Below are positions 7,866-16,470 of a DNA stretch of 27,084 nt, in pieces. Below the pieces are notes generated by a model that was not told where the DNA came from, did no database searches, and worked only from the letters and a program-made list of their open reading frames with translations. Numbering within the stretch: the stretch's first letter is position 1; every line of letters starts with the position of its first letter. Location of the stretch: positions 1 to 27,084 of the forward strand of contig CAZIIU010000041.1 in NCBI GenBank assembly GCA_964539395.1. Direction: 5' to 3'. The position numbers and the translations under genes are program-made. Source of the stretch: M55B112 sp964539395. GTDB lineage: Bacteria; Bacteroidota; Bacteroidia; Bacteroidales; GCA-2748055.

Positions 7866-7873
7866 CAAAAATA
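7866..7873 (-). promoter_or_regulatory. Possible -7 element (TATTTTTG) for tatA
   Basis: The minus-strand sequence TATTTTTG matches TAnnTTTG exactly and would place transcription start about 15-20 bp before the tatA ATG, in the 86-bp gap after rseP. The -33 position carries only a partial match (GTTGTTTT), so tatA may instead be read through from rseP. Confidence 0.35.
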
Positions 7874-7928
7874 GTTAATTATTCTGACCTTTAAAACAAC
7901 TCTTTAAGATTCATTGCTTTTCGGCAGA

Positions 7929-9260
7929 TTATTTATTGAACAACCCTATAACATCATTCAAATTTGCATAGAGCAATAATCCAAGTAACAATACCATACC
8001 AGCGATCTGTGCGTACTCCATGAACTTATCTCCCGGCTTTTTACCACTGATTATTTCAAACAGCAGGAAAGTTACATGCCCGCCGTCAAGTGCCGGAATT
8101 GGGAGAATATTCATAATCGCCAGCATGATTGAAAGAAAAGCGGTTAGGTTCCAGAAACTTTGCCAGTTCCATGAAGAGGGGAAGATACTGCCAATGGTAA
8201 TAAAACCTCCAAGCGATTCGTGTGCCTTGTACTTTGGTTTGAACAGCTTCTCCAGGCTCTTCAGGTATTTTTTTGTGGTTTCCATACCTTTTTCTAATCC
8301 CGCAGGTATCGCAGCAATGAAACCATACTGAATTTCAACAGCATCATATACTTCAAACAGGAAAGCGGTATCCATTCTTGGCATTACCCCTATCAATCCC
8401 TGCTCATTACTGGTCATGGAAATATCAAGGACCTCATCACCCCGCCTGGCAGTAACGGTTACCTCTTCATTCACCTTTCCTGTCATGGCGGACTTAAACT
8501 GGTCCCAGAACTCTATTTCATTTCCATTGAGCCCGATAATGTGATCGCCAGGTTTTAATCCCGCCTTATGCGCCGGCTGGTCTACTGCTACATCACCCAC
8601 TACGAAGGGGATTCGGGGAATGATCATGATGTTGCTCCTGGACAGTACCGGGAAGTACTCTGCCCCGACCTGCAGTTTCACAATCCTACCGTCACGTTCA
8701 ACTGTCACCTCCTGCACCTCGTTCAGCCAGATATCGCCAGGTATATTCTCCCATCGCTCAACCTCCATATCATCAAGCTTCAGCACTTTGTCGCCATTCT
8801 GAAAACCAATTTCCATAGCAAGACTGTCGACCATCACCCCGTATTTCAGGTTTTCATTGGGGACATATTTTTCACCCCAGGTATAAGTGACCATAATATA
8901 TATTACGATAGCCAGCAGGAAGTTTACCATCACTCCTCCAAGCATGATCAACAGTCTCTGCCAGGCCTTTTTTGACCGAAACTCATGCGGTTCGGGAGGC
9001 TTGGCCATCTGCTCCCGGTCCATAGATTCATCGATCATTCCGCTGATCTTCACATACCCACCCAGCGGCAGCCAGCCAATGCCGTATTCTGTTTCTCCGA
9101 TCTTTTTTTTGAACAGGGCAAACTTTATATCAAAAAACAGGAAAAACTTCTCGACCCGCGTTTTAAATATCCTGGCAAGTATGTAATGACCCAATTCGTG
9201 CAAAACGATCAGGATTGATAAACTCAGAAAAAACTGACCTAACTTTACTAAAAATACCAT
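7929..9260 (-). CDS. rseP: RseP-type site-2 intramembrane metalloprotease
   Basis: A 443-residue M50 zinc metalloprotease of the inner membrane that cleaves transmembrane anti-sigma factors and remnant signal peptides. The HELGH zinc motif (His21, Glu22, His25) lies in the first helix, and the third ligand region LDGGH lies in a C-terminal membrane segment (MNILPIPALDGGH). Two PDZ-like domains lie between, the second clearest at KAGLKPGDHIIGLNG. Length and topology are those of the bacterial RseP/YaeL family. It starts 10 bp after dxr, the same pairing of dxr and rseP seen widely in bacteria, and so belongs to an M23 peptidase-dxr-rseP unit. No sigma/anti-sigma pair is nearby to name its substrate. 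Confidence 0.95.
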   Translation of the reverse strand: MVFLVKLGQFFLSLSILIVLHELGHYILARIFKTRVEKFFLFFDIKFALFKKKIGETEYGIGWLPLGGYVKISGMIDESMDREQMAKPPEPHEFRSKKAWQRLLIMLGGVMVNFLLAIVIYIMVTYTWGEKYVPNENLKYGVMVDSLAMEIGFQNGDKVLKLDDMEVERWENIPGDIWLNEVQEVTVERDGRIVKLQVGAEYFPVLSRSNIMIIPRIPFVVGDVAVDQPAHKAGLKPGDHIIGLNGNEIEFWDQFKSAMTGKVNEEVTVTARRGDEVLDISMTSNEQGLIGVMPRMDTAFLFEVYDAVEIQYGFIAAIPAGLEKGMETTKKYLKSLEKLFKPKYKAHESLGGFITIGSIFPSSWNWQSFWNLTAFLSIMLAIMNILPIPALDGGHVTFLLFEIISGKKPGDKFMEYAQIAGMVLLLGLLLYANLNDVIGLFNK

Positions 9261-9270
9261 TCTCTATCAA

Positions 9271-10419
9271 TTAAATTAACTGTTCAGACAGCGTTCTTGC
9301 CATCCTGTCGGAATCGATTAAATCCTCCAGGTCCGGATTCGCTGTAAAGTAAGACTTTTCAAGTGTCTTTTCAATAATGTCGGGAATCTGCAAAAACCCG
9401 ATCCTCTCCTTAAGAAATGCTTCCACTGCAATCTCATTAGCTGCATTCATCGTGCATGGCCAATTGCCGCCTTTCTTTAGGGCGGCATAAGAAATTGCAA
9501 GATTACGAAAAAAATTATAATCGGGTACCTGGAAATTCAGTTTAGGATAATCTGTAAAATTATATCGGGGGAACGAGGAAGGCAGCCTTTCCGGAAATGC
9601 CAGGGCATACTGAATGGGCAGCCGCATATCCGGCAGCCCCATCTGGGCCTTCATTGAACCATCCTTAAACTGAACAATTGAATGGATGATTGACTCGGGA
9701 TGAACGATCACTTCGATCTGATCCGGCTGCAGGTTAAAGAGCCATTTTGCCTCGATTACCTCCAGTCCTTTGTTCATCATCGTTGCCGAATCGATACTGA
9801 TCTTTGGTCCCATACACCAGTTGGGATGGTTCAAAGCCTGCTCCGGAGTCACACCTTTAAGCCGGGAGGCATCCATATTAAGAAACGGTCCGCCGGAGGC
9901 AGTGAGTATTACCTTTTCCACAGCATCGGCATACTCGCCCACAAGGCACTGAAAAAGTGCCGAATGCTCCGAATCAACCGGAATAATGGCTACGTTATTC
10001 TTAAATGCCAGCTCCATGATCAGTTTTCCGGCAACAACCATTGTCTCTTTATTGGCAAGTGCTATGCCCTTACCAGCCTGAATGGCTGCAATGGTTGGTT
10101 TCAGGCCGGCAAAGCCTACCATGGCGGTAATTACCATATGCACAGAGTCCATCGCAACTACCTGCTCCATTGCTTCCATGCCACCGTATACCTTGATGGG
10201 CAGGCGGGAAAGCCCGGTTCTAAGCCTTTCATAGTGCTCTTCATTGGAGATTACGACACTATTTGGCACAAATTCCACAGCCTGACTGATAAGTTGATCC
10301 ACGTTGCTGTACGCAGTGAGGACCTCAACCGTAAAATGTTCCGGATTGCTTCTGATGATCTCAAGCGCTTGTGTTCCAATGGATCCCGTGGAACCAAGTA
10401 TGGCTATTCCTCTTTTCAT
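9271..10419 (-). CDS. dxr: 1-deoxy-D-xylulose 5-phosphate reductoisomerase
   Basis: Dxr converts DXP to 2-C-methyl-D-erythritol 4-phosphate with NADPH, the committed step of the MEP isoprenoid pathway in the cytoplasm. The 382-residue protein shows the Rossmann GSTGSIG (residues 9-15), ALANKETMVVAG (about 120-131), the metal-binding PVDSEHSALFQ (Asp149, Glu151), the TASGGPF loop, and MNKGLEVIEAKWLF with the remaining metal-binding glutamate. All expected motifs are present. It lies 3 bp from the M23 peptidase upstream and 10 bp from rseP downstream, so the three are almost certainly co-transcribed. Its IPP and DMAPP output feeds the carotenoid cluster later in the window. Confidence 0.97.
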   Translation of the reverse strand: MKRGIAILGSTGSIGTQALEIIRSNPEHFTVEVLTAYSNVDQLISQAVEFVPNSVVISNEEHYERLRTGLSRLPIKVYGGMEAMEQVVAMDSVHMVITAMVGFAGLKPTIAAIQAGKGIALANKETMVVAGKLIMELAFKNNVAIIPVDSEHSALFQCLVGEYADAVEKVILTASGGPFLNMDASRLKGVTPEQALNHPNWCMGPKISIDSATMMNKGLEVIEAKWLFNLQPDQIEVIVHPESIIHSIVQFKDGSMKAQMGLPDMRLPIQYALAFPERLPSSFPRYNFTDYPKLNFQVPDYNFFRNLAISYAALKKGGNWPCTMNAANEIAVEAFLKERIGFLQIPDIIEKTLEKSYFTANPDLEDLIDSDRMARTLSEQLI

Positions 10420-10422
10420 CCG

Positions 10423-11292
10423 CTAAAACACTATATAATTTGAGGGATCCAGCGCCAGGCCGTTGTGCCAGAGTTCAAAGTGCAGGTGCGGACCGGTGGT
10501 AAGTTCACCGGAATTACCGATAATGGCAATGGCATCACCGGGATTAACTTTCATCCCTACGGTTTTAAACAGCTCCGCATTGTGCTTATATACCGACATA
10601 ATGTTGTTCTCATGTTGAATCTGGATCACGTGTCCCGTTTCGAGTGTCCAGGTGGCCATGGTAACGGTACCGCCCAGGGTGGCCTTTACCACTTCATTGG
10701 GACCTGCAACAAGGTCTATTCCAAAATGATTCTCCAGGGGATTGAATGGATTGGTAATGATGCCTCTTACAGGGGTAAAGAAATGGATGTCATGCAATTC
10801 CTTTGCCCCGGAGTTCTGTTCCGACACACTTAACCGGAATTGCTCTTCAGCTTCAACTTTTTGACGGAGTATGGAATCGTTGGCCGATCTGTAAAAGAAA
10901 ATCTCATCCCCCTCGCGAGTGGTCGAAGTGTCGTTCATGAAATCTTCCGGACGCTGGCCGCTCACAATCCGGTTTATGTTCATAAAATACTGGTCGCGCA
11001 GGGCCAGCTCGCGCTGAATCGAATCGAGCTTCATGGCATTCTGGCGAATATGATGACTCATCATGGCATCGGGGTACCCGGGAATCAGTTCCCGAATTGG
11101 TGTATAGGCAATTGCACTATAAACCAGTGCTATGATCAGTAAAATCATACCGCCTGAAATGGCCATGATATTTAACCTTGATAACCTGATGAAACCGACC
11201 TCTTCGAACGACTCCTCGTTGAGGATAACAAGCCGGTACTTCTGCATCAGTTTTCTCAGGAAACCTCTTTTTTTCTGATTATTGATTGCCAT
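10423..11292 (-). CDS. M23 family (LytM-type) metallopeptidase
   Basis: A 289-residue membrane-anchored peptidoglycan endopeptidase candidate. A basic cytoplasmic N-terminus is followed by one transmembrane helix (about residues 42-63), a helical periplasmic linker (about 80-160), and the C-terminal LytM domain. The zinc and catalytic residues are intact: His189 and Asp193 in HFGID, His237 in YKHN, and His269/His271 in HLHFE, so it is likely active rather than a degenerate activator. The N-terminal arrangement is that usually seen in Bacteroidota M23 proteins next to dxr or alaS. It is the first gene of the M23-dxr-rseP unit and probably carries its promoter (see 11312-11319). Confidence 0.9.
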   Translation of the reverse strand: MAINNQKKRGFLRKLMQKYRLVILNEESFEEVGFIRLSRLNIMAISGGMILLIIALVYSAIAYTPIRELIPGYPDAMMSHHIRQNAMKLDSIQRELALRDQYFMNINRIVSGQRPEDFMNDTSTTREGDEIFFYRSANDSILRQKVEAEEQFRLSVSEQNSGAKELHDIHFFTPVRGIITNPFNPLENHFGIDLVAGPNEVVKATLGGTVTMATWTLETGHVIQIQHENNIMSVYKHNAELFKTVGMKVNPGDAIAIIGNSGELTTGPHLHFELWHNGLALDPSNYIVF

Positions 11293-11311
11293 GACCTTTT
11301 CAGATGAATCA

Positions 11312-11319
11312 CAAAGATA
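11312..11319 (-). promoter_or_regulatory. Candidate -7 element (TATCTTTG) for M23-dxr-rseP
   Basis: TATCTTTG on the minus strand matches the Bacteroidota TAnnTTTG element and is 19 bp before the M23 start codon, giving a leader of roughly a dozen bases. The -33 TTTG is not evident at the expected distance. Confidence 0.45.
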
Positions 11320-11439
11320 ATAAACATTTATTGAGAGTTGGTTGTTCGGGCAGGCTTTTCAGATTTGAGGCCCGCTCCTTTCATTTCGATGGAGCCTCAG
11401 ATAAAAATGAAGTCAATTGACAGCTGCGAAGAAAATGAA

Positions 11440-11700
11440 CTAAAAATCGAATAAGGGTAATATATCGGACCTTATGTAGGAGTGACCATTCGGGCCATCA
11501 AAAAATGTCTTTCTGAGAGTAGCCTCGTCCTCGTTGTCGAAGAGTTCCATGTGAATCAGTGTCCACGGTTTAAACTCATTGGTCCAGTCATCCCCCCCGG
11601 CCCCGTTGTGCGATACCATCCTGTCGCCCAAACCGGTTGTAAGTCCAATAAACAGCTTGTTATGCGAAGGTGCATAAAGAACATATACTTTATAGAGCAT
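11440..11700 (-). CDS. Small GIY-YIG domain protein, probably inactive
   Basis: An 86-residue single-domain protein of the URI/YhbQ-like GIY-YIG superfamily, common in Bacteroidota genomes. The fold signature is recognisable: YKVYVLYAP, then FIGLTTGLGDRMVSHN, then KPWTLIHMELFDNEDEA. Three departures are notable. The YIG tyrosine is Phe (FIG). In the helix that normally reads A-x-x-R-E-K-E, the glutamate is Lys (EATLRKTFF). The C-terminal basic segment is replaced by DGPNGHSYIRSD. The arginine of the RMVSHN helix is kept. Loss of the Tyr and Glu suggests it no longer cuts DNA, though this alignment is by eye. It stands alone between the M23 unit and the cytochrome gene, with no other mobile-element signs. 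Confidence 0.75.
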   Translation of the reverse strand: MLYKVYVLYAPSHNKLFIGLTTGLGDRMVSHNGAGGDDWTNEFKPWTLIHMELFDNEDEATLRKTFFDGPNGHSYIRSDILPLFDF

Positions 11701-11879
11701 AATGAATAGTATTAAACATATAAAAATAACTATAAATCATTAACTAATGTAATGATTCAGTTACATGACACTGTTTTTTGATGAAACGGTGCACCGGTAT
11801 CATGATAATCCGGAATACCGGGATTACAGCAGTAGGATAAGGTGGAGCTGACTATACGATTTCCTGCTAAAAAATGGAA

Positions 11880-12974
11880 TCATCTGGGGACAGGCCGTTC
11901 TCCTTCATGACAATCGCTACATGACACAAAATGGATATTATTGGGACTGTCGTTAAATGCATACGATGTATTCATGGTCATAACATCAAGTCCACAGTTC
12001 GATATCGCCGGATGACAATTCAGACATGAATTAACTGCAGAATTTGAATGTTTACTATGACAGGCAAGGCAGCTGATTCCCTCATGCACCCCTTTTGGTG
12101 TGCGGTCATCTTCAGAGCCGGCCTGTTGCCATGCATTTGGTGCATGACATTGAACACAGAGTCGCATCAGCGGATCATCGGAAACCTTAAGTTCTTTTTC
12201 CCCATCCCACATGACTGGCTTTGGCAGGTGGGAAGCATTTAAAAACATCATTTCGTTCCTGTCGTGCAAACCGGCCTTGCTGAGACCCTCAAGCCGGTTA
12301 AAGAATAGACTGTCCGGCCCTGAAATTCTGTCAAAGTGAACAGAATCGGATCCACTGTATTTAAAGGACATTTTAGGGATACCAGGCTCATGATTCCGGT
12401 GACAGGTCAGGCAGGGGATTACGGGCTGGGCAGCTTTTTCGGGATCAAGAAGCTGCCAAGGCCCCTTTATGCTAATTGGCTCAATTAATGTGGTTATATC
12501 TCCTTCGTAAAACATTCCATGGCATCGAAGACAATCAAAATTCAGCTGTTCCTTGCTGTTCTGTTCCTCGTTTAGAAATATGTGTGCATAGTTTACTGAG
12601 TGGCCGCCAGACATCCAGGCAGCATATTCGGTCTGATGACATTTAAAGCAGGTCTGGTTCATTGCAATAACCTGTTCCTCGGTCAAAGCAATATTGTCGT
12701 GGGTCTCTTCAGTAAAATGCATGAAAACCATTCTTGCTTTTTCTTTCAAGCTGTGAATTCCATTACTAAGTGCCGTCCCATGGCATTCAACACATTGTAT
12801 ATCCCTGTGAGCTGATATTTCCCACATATTGTATGATTGTTCAATTTCATGACAAGAGATGCAGGTACGCTCAGGAGGGGCAGCATTCCAGTACCCGTAA
12901 AACCCCAGAGAACCTGCGATTAGAATAAAACCAACCAAAATTATAATTCTAAAGACTCTGTTTTTTCTGATCAT
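11880..12974 (-). CDS. Membrane-anchored nonahaem cytochrome c
   Basis: A 364-residue multihaem cytochrome with one N-terminal uncleaved transmembrane anchor (about residues 8-28) and nine CxxCH haem-attachment motifs, whose cysteines begin at residues 38, 61, 109, 148, 188, 273, 302, 317 and 352. The anchor followed at once by haem 1 recalls the NapC/NirT/NrfH group, which takes electrons from quinol or a partner enzyme into the periplasm; nine haems is more than those families' four or five. A haem-free stretch of about 80 residues separates haems 5 and 6. It lies 59 bp after the GMC oxidoreductase on the same strand, so I infer it is that enzyme's electron acceptor. The terminal acceptor is unknown. 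Confidence 0.9.
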   Translation of the reverse strand: MIRKNRVFRIIILVGFILIAGSLGFYGYWNAAPPERTCISCHEIEQSYNMWEISAHRDIQCVECHGTALSNGIHSLKEKARMVFMHFTEETHDNIALTEEQVIAMNQTCFKCHQTEYAAWMSGGHSVNYAHIFLNEEQNSKEQLNFDCLRCHGMFYEGDITTLIEPISIKGPWQLLDPEKAAQPVIPCLTCHRNHEPGIPKMSFKYSGSDSVHFDRISGPDSLFFNRLEGLSKAGLHDRNEMMFLNASHLPKPVMWDGEKELKVSDDPLMRLCVQCHAPNAWQQAGSEDDRTPKGVHEGISCLACHSKHSNSAVNSCLNCHPAISNCGLDVMTMNTSYAFNDSPNNIHFVSCSDCHEGERPVPR

Positions 12975-13033
12975 CTGTCATATTATAATTATATGTATAA
13001 TGAACTATTTGTCTGAACCTGATTAATAATGCT

Positions 13034-14734
13034 TTATTTAAAGTGGTTTCCGTGCATCCATTCCTTTACAATGTGATCGGATACCCAGTACCCCAGGGCC
13101 ATAATTGTTAAAGCCGGATTAAAACCGGCATTTGTTACATGCAAACTGCCATCTGCGACAAAAAGGTTATCCACACCATGGATCTGCCCGTATTTGTTAG
13201 TCACCGAGGTTTGTGGATCATCTCCCATTCTGCACGTTCCTGCCTGGTGCTGCCCACCTACCCCTTTGCCGGGAATACTTTTCCAGGTTTGAAAAGCTCC
13301 GGCAGCCTGCAGCCACTTTTCAGCTTTATCTGCAATAAAATGAGCGGTTTCTATATCTATATCCAACTTGGAACCAGATGTTTTACAAACCGGAATGCCC
13401 CAAAAGTCTCGTACTTCATTGGTTACCTCCACACGGTTTTCGAATTTGGGTATTTCCTGAACCGCACCGTTTATACTCCCGGTCCTTCTATAGTACCTTC
13501 TTTGGAAATCTTTATGTTCTTTTCCCCAATTAAAAGAACCTGGCGGACGCATATTTGAATATGAGTATGGCATTTGTGGAAAAGCCTGGGTAAGATTTCC
13601 TCCTCCAACTACACCCGGATTATTATGTGTAAAATCAGATGCCGCAATACTTGATCCGGGTCCGACATCGTCATACACTTCATCTTCAAATAAACCCGTT
13701 GCACCGCAATAGGCATGTCCCTGCAGATTTCTTCCAACCCAATCGTACCTGTTTCCGATCCCTTCCGGAAAATGTTTTGATTTTGAATTAAGAAGCAGCC
13801 TGGGTGTTTCGGTAGCTGATCCTGACACTATCACAATATCAGCGGTTTGTACCTGTTTCTTATTGTTGCCATCAAAATAGGAGACACCCGTTACCTTTCC
13901 CTTGTCATTTGTGAGAATTTCTGCTACCTGCGAGTTTACCCTGAGTTCGCAATTGCCCGATTCGAGTGCAACAGGAATTACAGTATTTTGTGAGCCACCC
14001 TTGGCATTCACCGGACAGGCGAACCCATTGCAGGTTCTCATTCTTATACAGGCAGGTCTTCCTCTGTAGGGTACTGAGTTCCTCAACATGGGGATGGGAA
14101 ACGGATGATATCCAATCTTACGGGCTGAAGTATCCAGCAGTTTTGCCAGTCTGTTATGTTCAAAAGGGGGCATAGGATGAGGTCTTTTTCGCCAGGGTGA
14201 AAAGGGGTTTTGTGCATCATCTCCTGAAACTCCGATTTCCCATTCAGCTTTTTCGTAATAAGGTTCCAGATCTTCATATGAAATGGGCCAGTCGGCGATG
14301 GTGGAACCTTCAACGTGTCCGTAGGTGGATTTCATCTTGAAATCCTCTTCCTTGAATCTCCACGCCATGGCAGCATAAGATACAGTTCCGGAACCAACAC
14401 ATGCAGCAATCCCATTGTAGCCCCCCTCGTGAGGTAATACAGTTCTTTTGTTTCCATGTATATCTATATTAACTCTTGGATGGCGTTCGTCAGGTCCGTA
14501 ATGGTATCCCAAAACAGGAATTCTTTGTGAAGTAAGTTCATCATTGGTGTGATCATCATACTTCGCCCAATCACCCCTTTCAAACAGCACCACTGTAAGA
14601 CCGGCAGTACTTAGTTCCTTTGCAACAACCCCTCCGCCGGCGCCCGACCCAACCACAACAGCATTTACATGTTTATTTGGCATTTTTTTTAATGGTTTTT
14701 TATCAATCGAATTGTTAGTATTTATTTCTTCCAA
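13034..14734 (-). CDS. GMC family FAD oxidoreductase (gluconate 2-dehydrogenase-like large subunit)
   Basis: A 566-residue flavoprotein dehydrogenase. The FAD-binding Rossmann motif GSGAGGG starts at residue 29 (VVVGSGAGGG). The C-terminal active-site pair is His496 in GGQHQAGTCRMG and Asn539 in GFNPALT, as in gluconate 2-dehydrogenase and cytochrome-linked sugar dehydrogenases rather than oxygen-using oxidases. It has no signal peptide of its own. The preceding gene encodes a Tat-signal small subunit overlapping it by 20 bp, so it is probably exported folded with FAD by hitch-hiking. The likely role is oxidation of a sugar, sugar acid or cyclitol at the periplasmic face, with electrons passed to the nonahaem cytochrome encoded next. 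The substrate is not predictable. Confidence 0.92.
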   Translation of the reverse strand: MEEINTNNSIDKKPLKKMPNKHVNAVVVGSGAGGGVVAKELSTAGLTVVLFERGDWAKYDDHTNDELTSQRIPVLGYHYGPDERHPRVNIDIHGNKRTVLPHEGGYNGIAACVGSGTVSYAAMAWRFKEEDFKMKSTYGHVEGSTIADWPISYEDLEPYYEKAEWEIGVSGDDAQNPFSPWRKRPHPMPPFEHNRLAKLLDTSARKIGYHPFPIPMLRNSVPYRGRPACIRMRTCNGFACPVNAKGGSQNTVIPVALESGNCELRVNSQVAEILTNDKGKVTGVSYFDGNNKKQVQTADIVIVSGSATETPRLLLNSKSKHFPEGIGNRYDWVGRNLQGHAYCGATGLFEDEVYDDVGPGSSIAASDFTHNNPGVVGGGNLTQAFPQMPYSYSNMRPPGSFNWGKEHKDFQRRYYRRTGSINGAVQEIPKFENRVEVTNEVRDFWGIPVCKTSGSKLDIDIETAHFIADKAEKWLQAAGAFQTWKSIPGKGVGGQHQAGTCRMGDDPQTSVTNKYGQIHGVDNLFVADGSLHVTNAGFNPALTIMALGYWVSDHIVKEWMHGNHFK

Positions 14735-15263
14735 CGATAAAAGGATAGTCGAGCCCGATAAGCCGATAACTCACATAGTCTTTGTTTCCTCCGTGTCGGG
14801 GACTTCCGTAATATCCTTGCAGACAATGCCTGCGTACAGTGTTAAAAAAGTCGGAGGCTTTGTGCCCCCCCCAATTATCGTTATTATATTTACCTTCCTG
14901 GGTATCTTTAAGAAATTCAAATTGCTTTTCGAATGGAAGGGCGATAAAGTCTTTTCCATATGCTTTTGAACAACTGCTATTCAGCGCAGGAAGGCATACT
15001 TTGTACATCTCCAGCTGATCTGAGAAAAAGCCGGCAAGCTGCTGGTCGATATAACTCGTAACCCCGGCCTCCTTACCTCCGGCAAAATCATCCGGCGGTA
15101 TAATCTGGTCTGCAATCGCATCCAGTAATTTGACCTCAGAAGGATTAAGAACTTTATAATAAAAGTTGGAAGGGGAGTGATAACAGGCCGGGAAAAATGC
15201 TGCACCTGCACCAACTGCAGAAAGTAGAATAAACTTTCGCCGGTTTATAGGAATGCTTTCCAT
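14715..15263 (-). CDS. Gluconate 2-dehydrogenase subunit 3 family protein, Tat signal
   Basis: A 182-residue small subunit of the type that accompanies GMC dehydrogenases and carries their Tat export signal. The N-terminus NRRKFILLSAVGAGAAFF has a twin arginine (Arg8-Arg9), a hydrophobic h-region and a Cys at 27 in FPAC, so it may be both Tat-exported and lipid-modified. The mature part shows the family pattern LLDAIADQIIPPDDFAGG followed by GVTSYIDQQLAGFF. It is the first gene of the module; the ATG of the GMC subunit lies 20 bp inside its end, which favours coupled translation and a fixed stoichiometry. 245 bp of non-coding, AT-rich sequence separates it from the carotenoid cluster; I see no TAnnTTTG there. 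Confidence 0.88.
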   Translation of the reverse strand: MESIPINRRKFILLSAVGAGAAFFPACYHSPSNFYYKVLNPSEVKLLDAIADQIIPPDDFAGGKEAGVTSYIDQQLAGFFSDQLEMYKVCLPALNSSCSKAYGKDFIALPFEKQFEFLKDTQEGKYNNDNWGGHKASDFFNTVRRHCLQGYYGSPRHGGNKDYVSYRLIGLDYPFIVGRNKY

Positions 15264-15508
15264 GATAAATATCTTTTAAATAGCAATACGGAACCAGTCA
15301 GTAAAACTGATTATACAATATTTGAAATTGCATAAATGTAAGGAAAATGACAATATATGCTTCAAATCTGCAGCAGTTTAAATAAAAATAATTTATTCTG
15401 CGATTCTACTATAAAGATAATAGATTGTAAATGAGGTATTCTTCGTCTACCTGCAAGACAGGATTGATTTATATGAATATGTCCTCTCTTTCTGGCATTA
15501 TGTTCGAT

Positions 15509-16240
15509 CTAAAAGCCGCTCAATGCTCCGGCTTTCATCTTTTCTTTTAACTTTTCGGAGCCGTAACGGTGCAACAGCCACTGGTAGATCGTGAAGGCCG
15601 GCAACAGCATACCGAGTAAGTAGATAAAGTCCTCCACGGGAATTGTCGTGATCCTGAGAGAGAGATTCTCCATATTGTCGTACCAGACTACGGGAATGCG
15701 GGTGAGGTATCCGTTTACGATGATAAAAGGTATGAACGATATGAAGTAGGTGAGCAGAAACCCTGAAAACCAGGTTTTCCATGTCTTCAGGAGCAGTTGC
15801 AGAACGAGAAACGGAAGTACAAATGCGATGGCAGTGAAGGTGTAGGTTTTTCCCCATACGAATGGCAGTGCAATGGCGCTGCCGATCAGCAGTACCCAGA
15901 TCACATACCTGGCTGTTTGCGGAAAATAGAATTTTTTCACAAAAAACCTCAGTACTTCGTGCAGGAAGAAGATACAGTAAGGGATGATGAAAAAGAACAG
16001 CCACTCCTCGATGGGTAAACCAAGAAGGTAAAAGTCTCTGGTATAATTGTGGTTAAATCCCCAGATGCCCGCTTTTGTAAAGAAGACATCCCAGATAAGA
16101 AAAGGGATCGCGGTAAGAATGATTCCCGGGAAGATGAATTTCATCTTGCGGTACATGAATACGCGTTTTTCAAAGCTTTGTGCCAGCGGATAGAGGATCG
16201 AAAGACCCAGTATCAAAAAATATGTCCACGTTGTATCCAT
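15509..16240 (-). CDS. crtYcd: Lycopene cyclase, fused CrtYc-CrtYd type
   Basis: A 243-residue integral membrane protein with about six or seven hydrophobic helices, made of two tandem lycopene cyclase domains. Each carries the acidic signature: PIEEW at residues 76-80 and PVEDF at 201-205. Stand-alone CrtYc and CrtYd peptides occur in actinobacteria and myxobacteria; fused forms occur in archaea, fungi and Bacteroidota. It forms beta-ionone rings on the ends of lycopene. With cruF and crtD in the same cluster, I infer mainly monocyclisation to gamma-carotene. It lies 230 bp downstream of crtB, a longer gap than within the crtI-crtB pair. Confidence 0.9.
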   Translation of the reverse strand: MDTTWTYFLILGLSILYPLAQSFEKRVFMYRKMKFIFPGIILTAIPFLIWDVFFTKAGIWGFNHNYTRDFYLLGLPIEEWLFFFIIPYCIFFLHEVLRFFVKKFYFPQTARYVIWVLLIGSAIALPFVWGKTYTFTAIAFVLPFLVLQLLLKTWKTWFSGFLLTYFISFIPFIIVNGYLTRIPVVWYDNMENLSLRITTIPVEDFIYLLGMLLPAFTIYQWLLHRYGSEKLKEKMKAGALSGF

Positions 16241-16470
16241 TAAATGATGATCTTGGTTATTGGCTGTTTTGTGTATTCTGTGCTTGTTCCATCCAACAGG
16301 AAATTTAATTTCAGAAATTTATATATCGGTTTATCTCTTTAATCAGATTCCTGCCTTATTTTCGGTTGTACTTTATCAGCGATTTAATAGTGCGATGTAT
16401 TAACTTGTAACGACAACTTCCTGTCAGCCTCATCATTGCTTCCTGCTTCAGCATAAGATACAGCAATTGT

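Noticed and set aside
9700..10443. 247-residue plus-strand ORF opposite dxr
   Set aside because: It lies wholly antisense to a dxr gene with all motifs intact and has no recognisable domain; it is a coding shadow.
11370..11400. Inverted repeat TGAGGC/GCCTCA upstream of the M23 gene as a terminator for the GIY-YIG gene
   Set aside because: It has a four-base bulge and lacks a T-tract; it is too weak to call.
11806..11826. Hairpin TAATCCGG-AATA-CCGGGATTA downstream of the cytochrome gene as a terminator
   Set aside because: The stem has a bulge and no T-run follows on the minus strand, so intrinsic termination is not supported.
11440..15263. Mobile element or defence island around the GIY-YIG and cytochrome genes
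   Set aside because: There is no integrase, transposase, terminal repeat, direct-repeat target site or tRNA nearby; a lone small GIY-YIG protein is common in Bacteroidota chromosomes.
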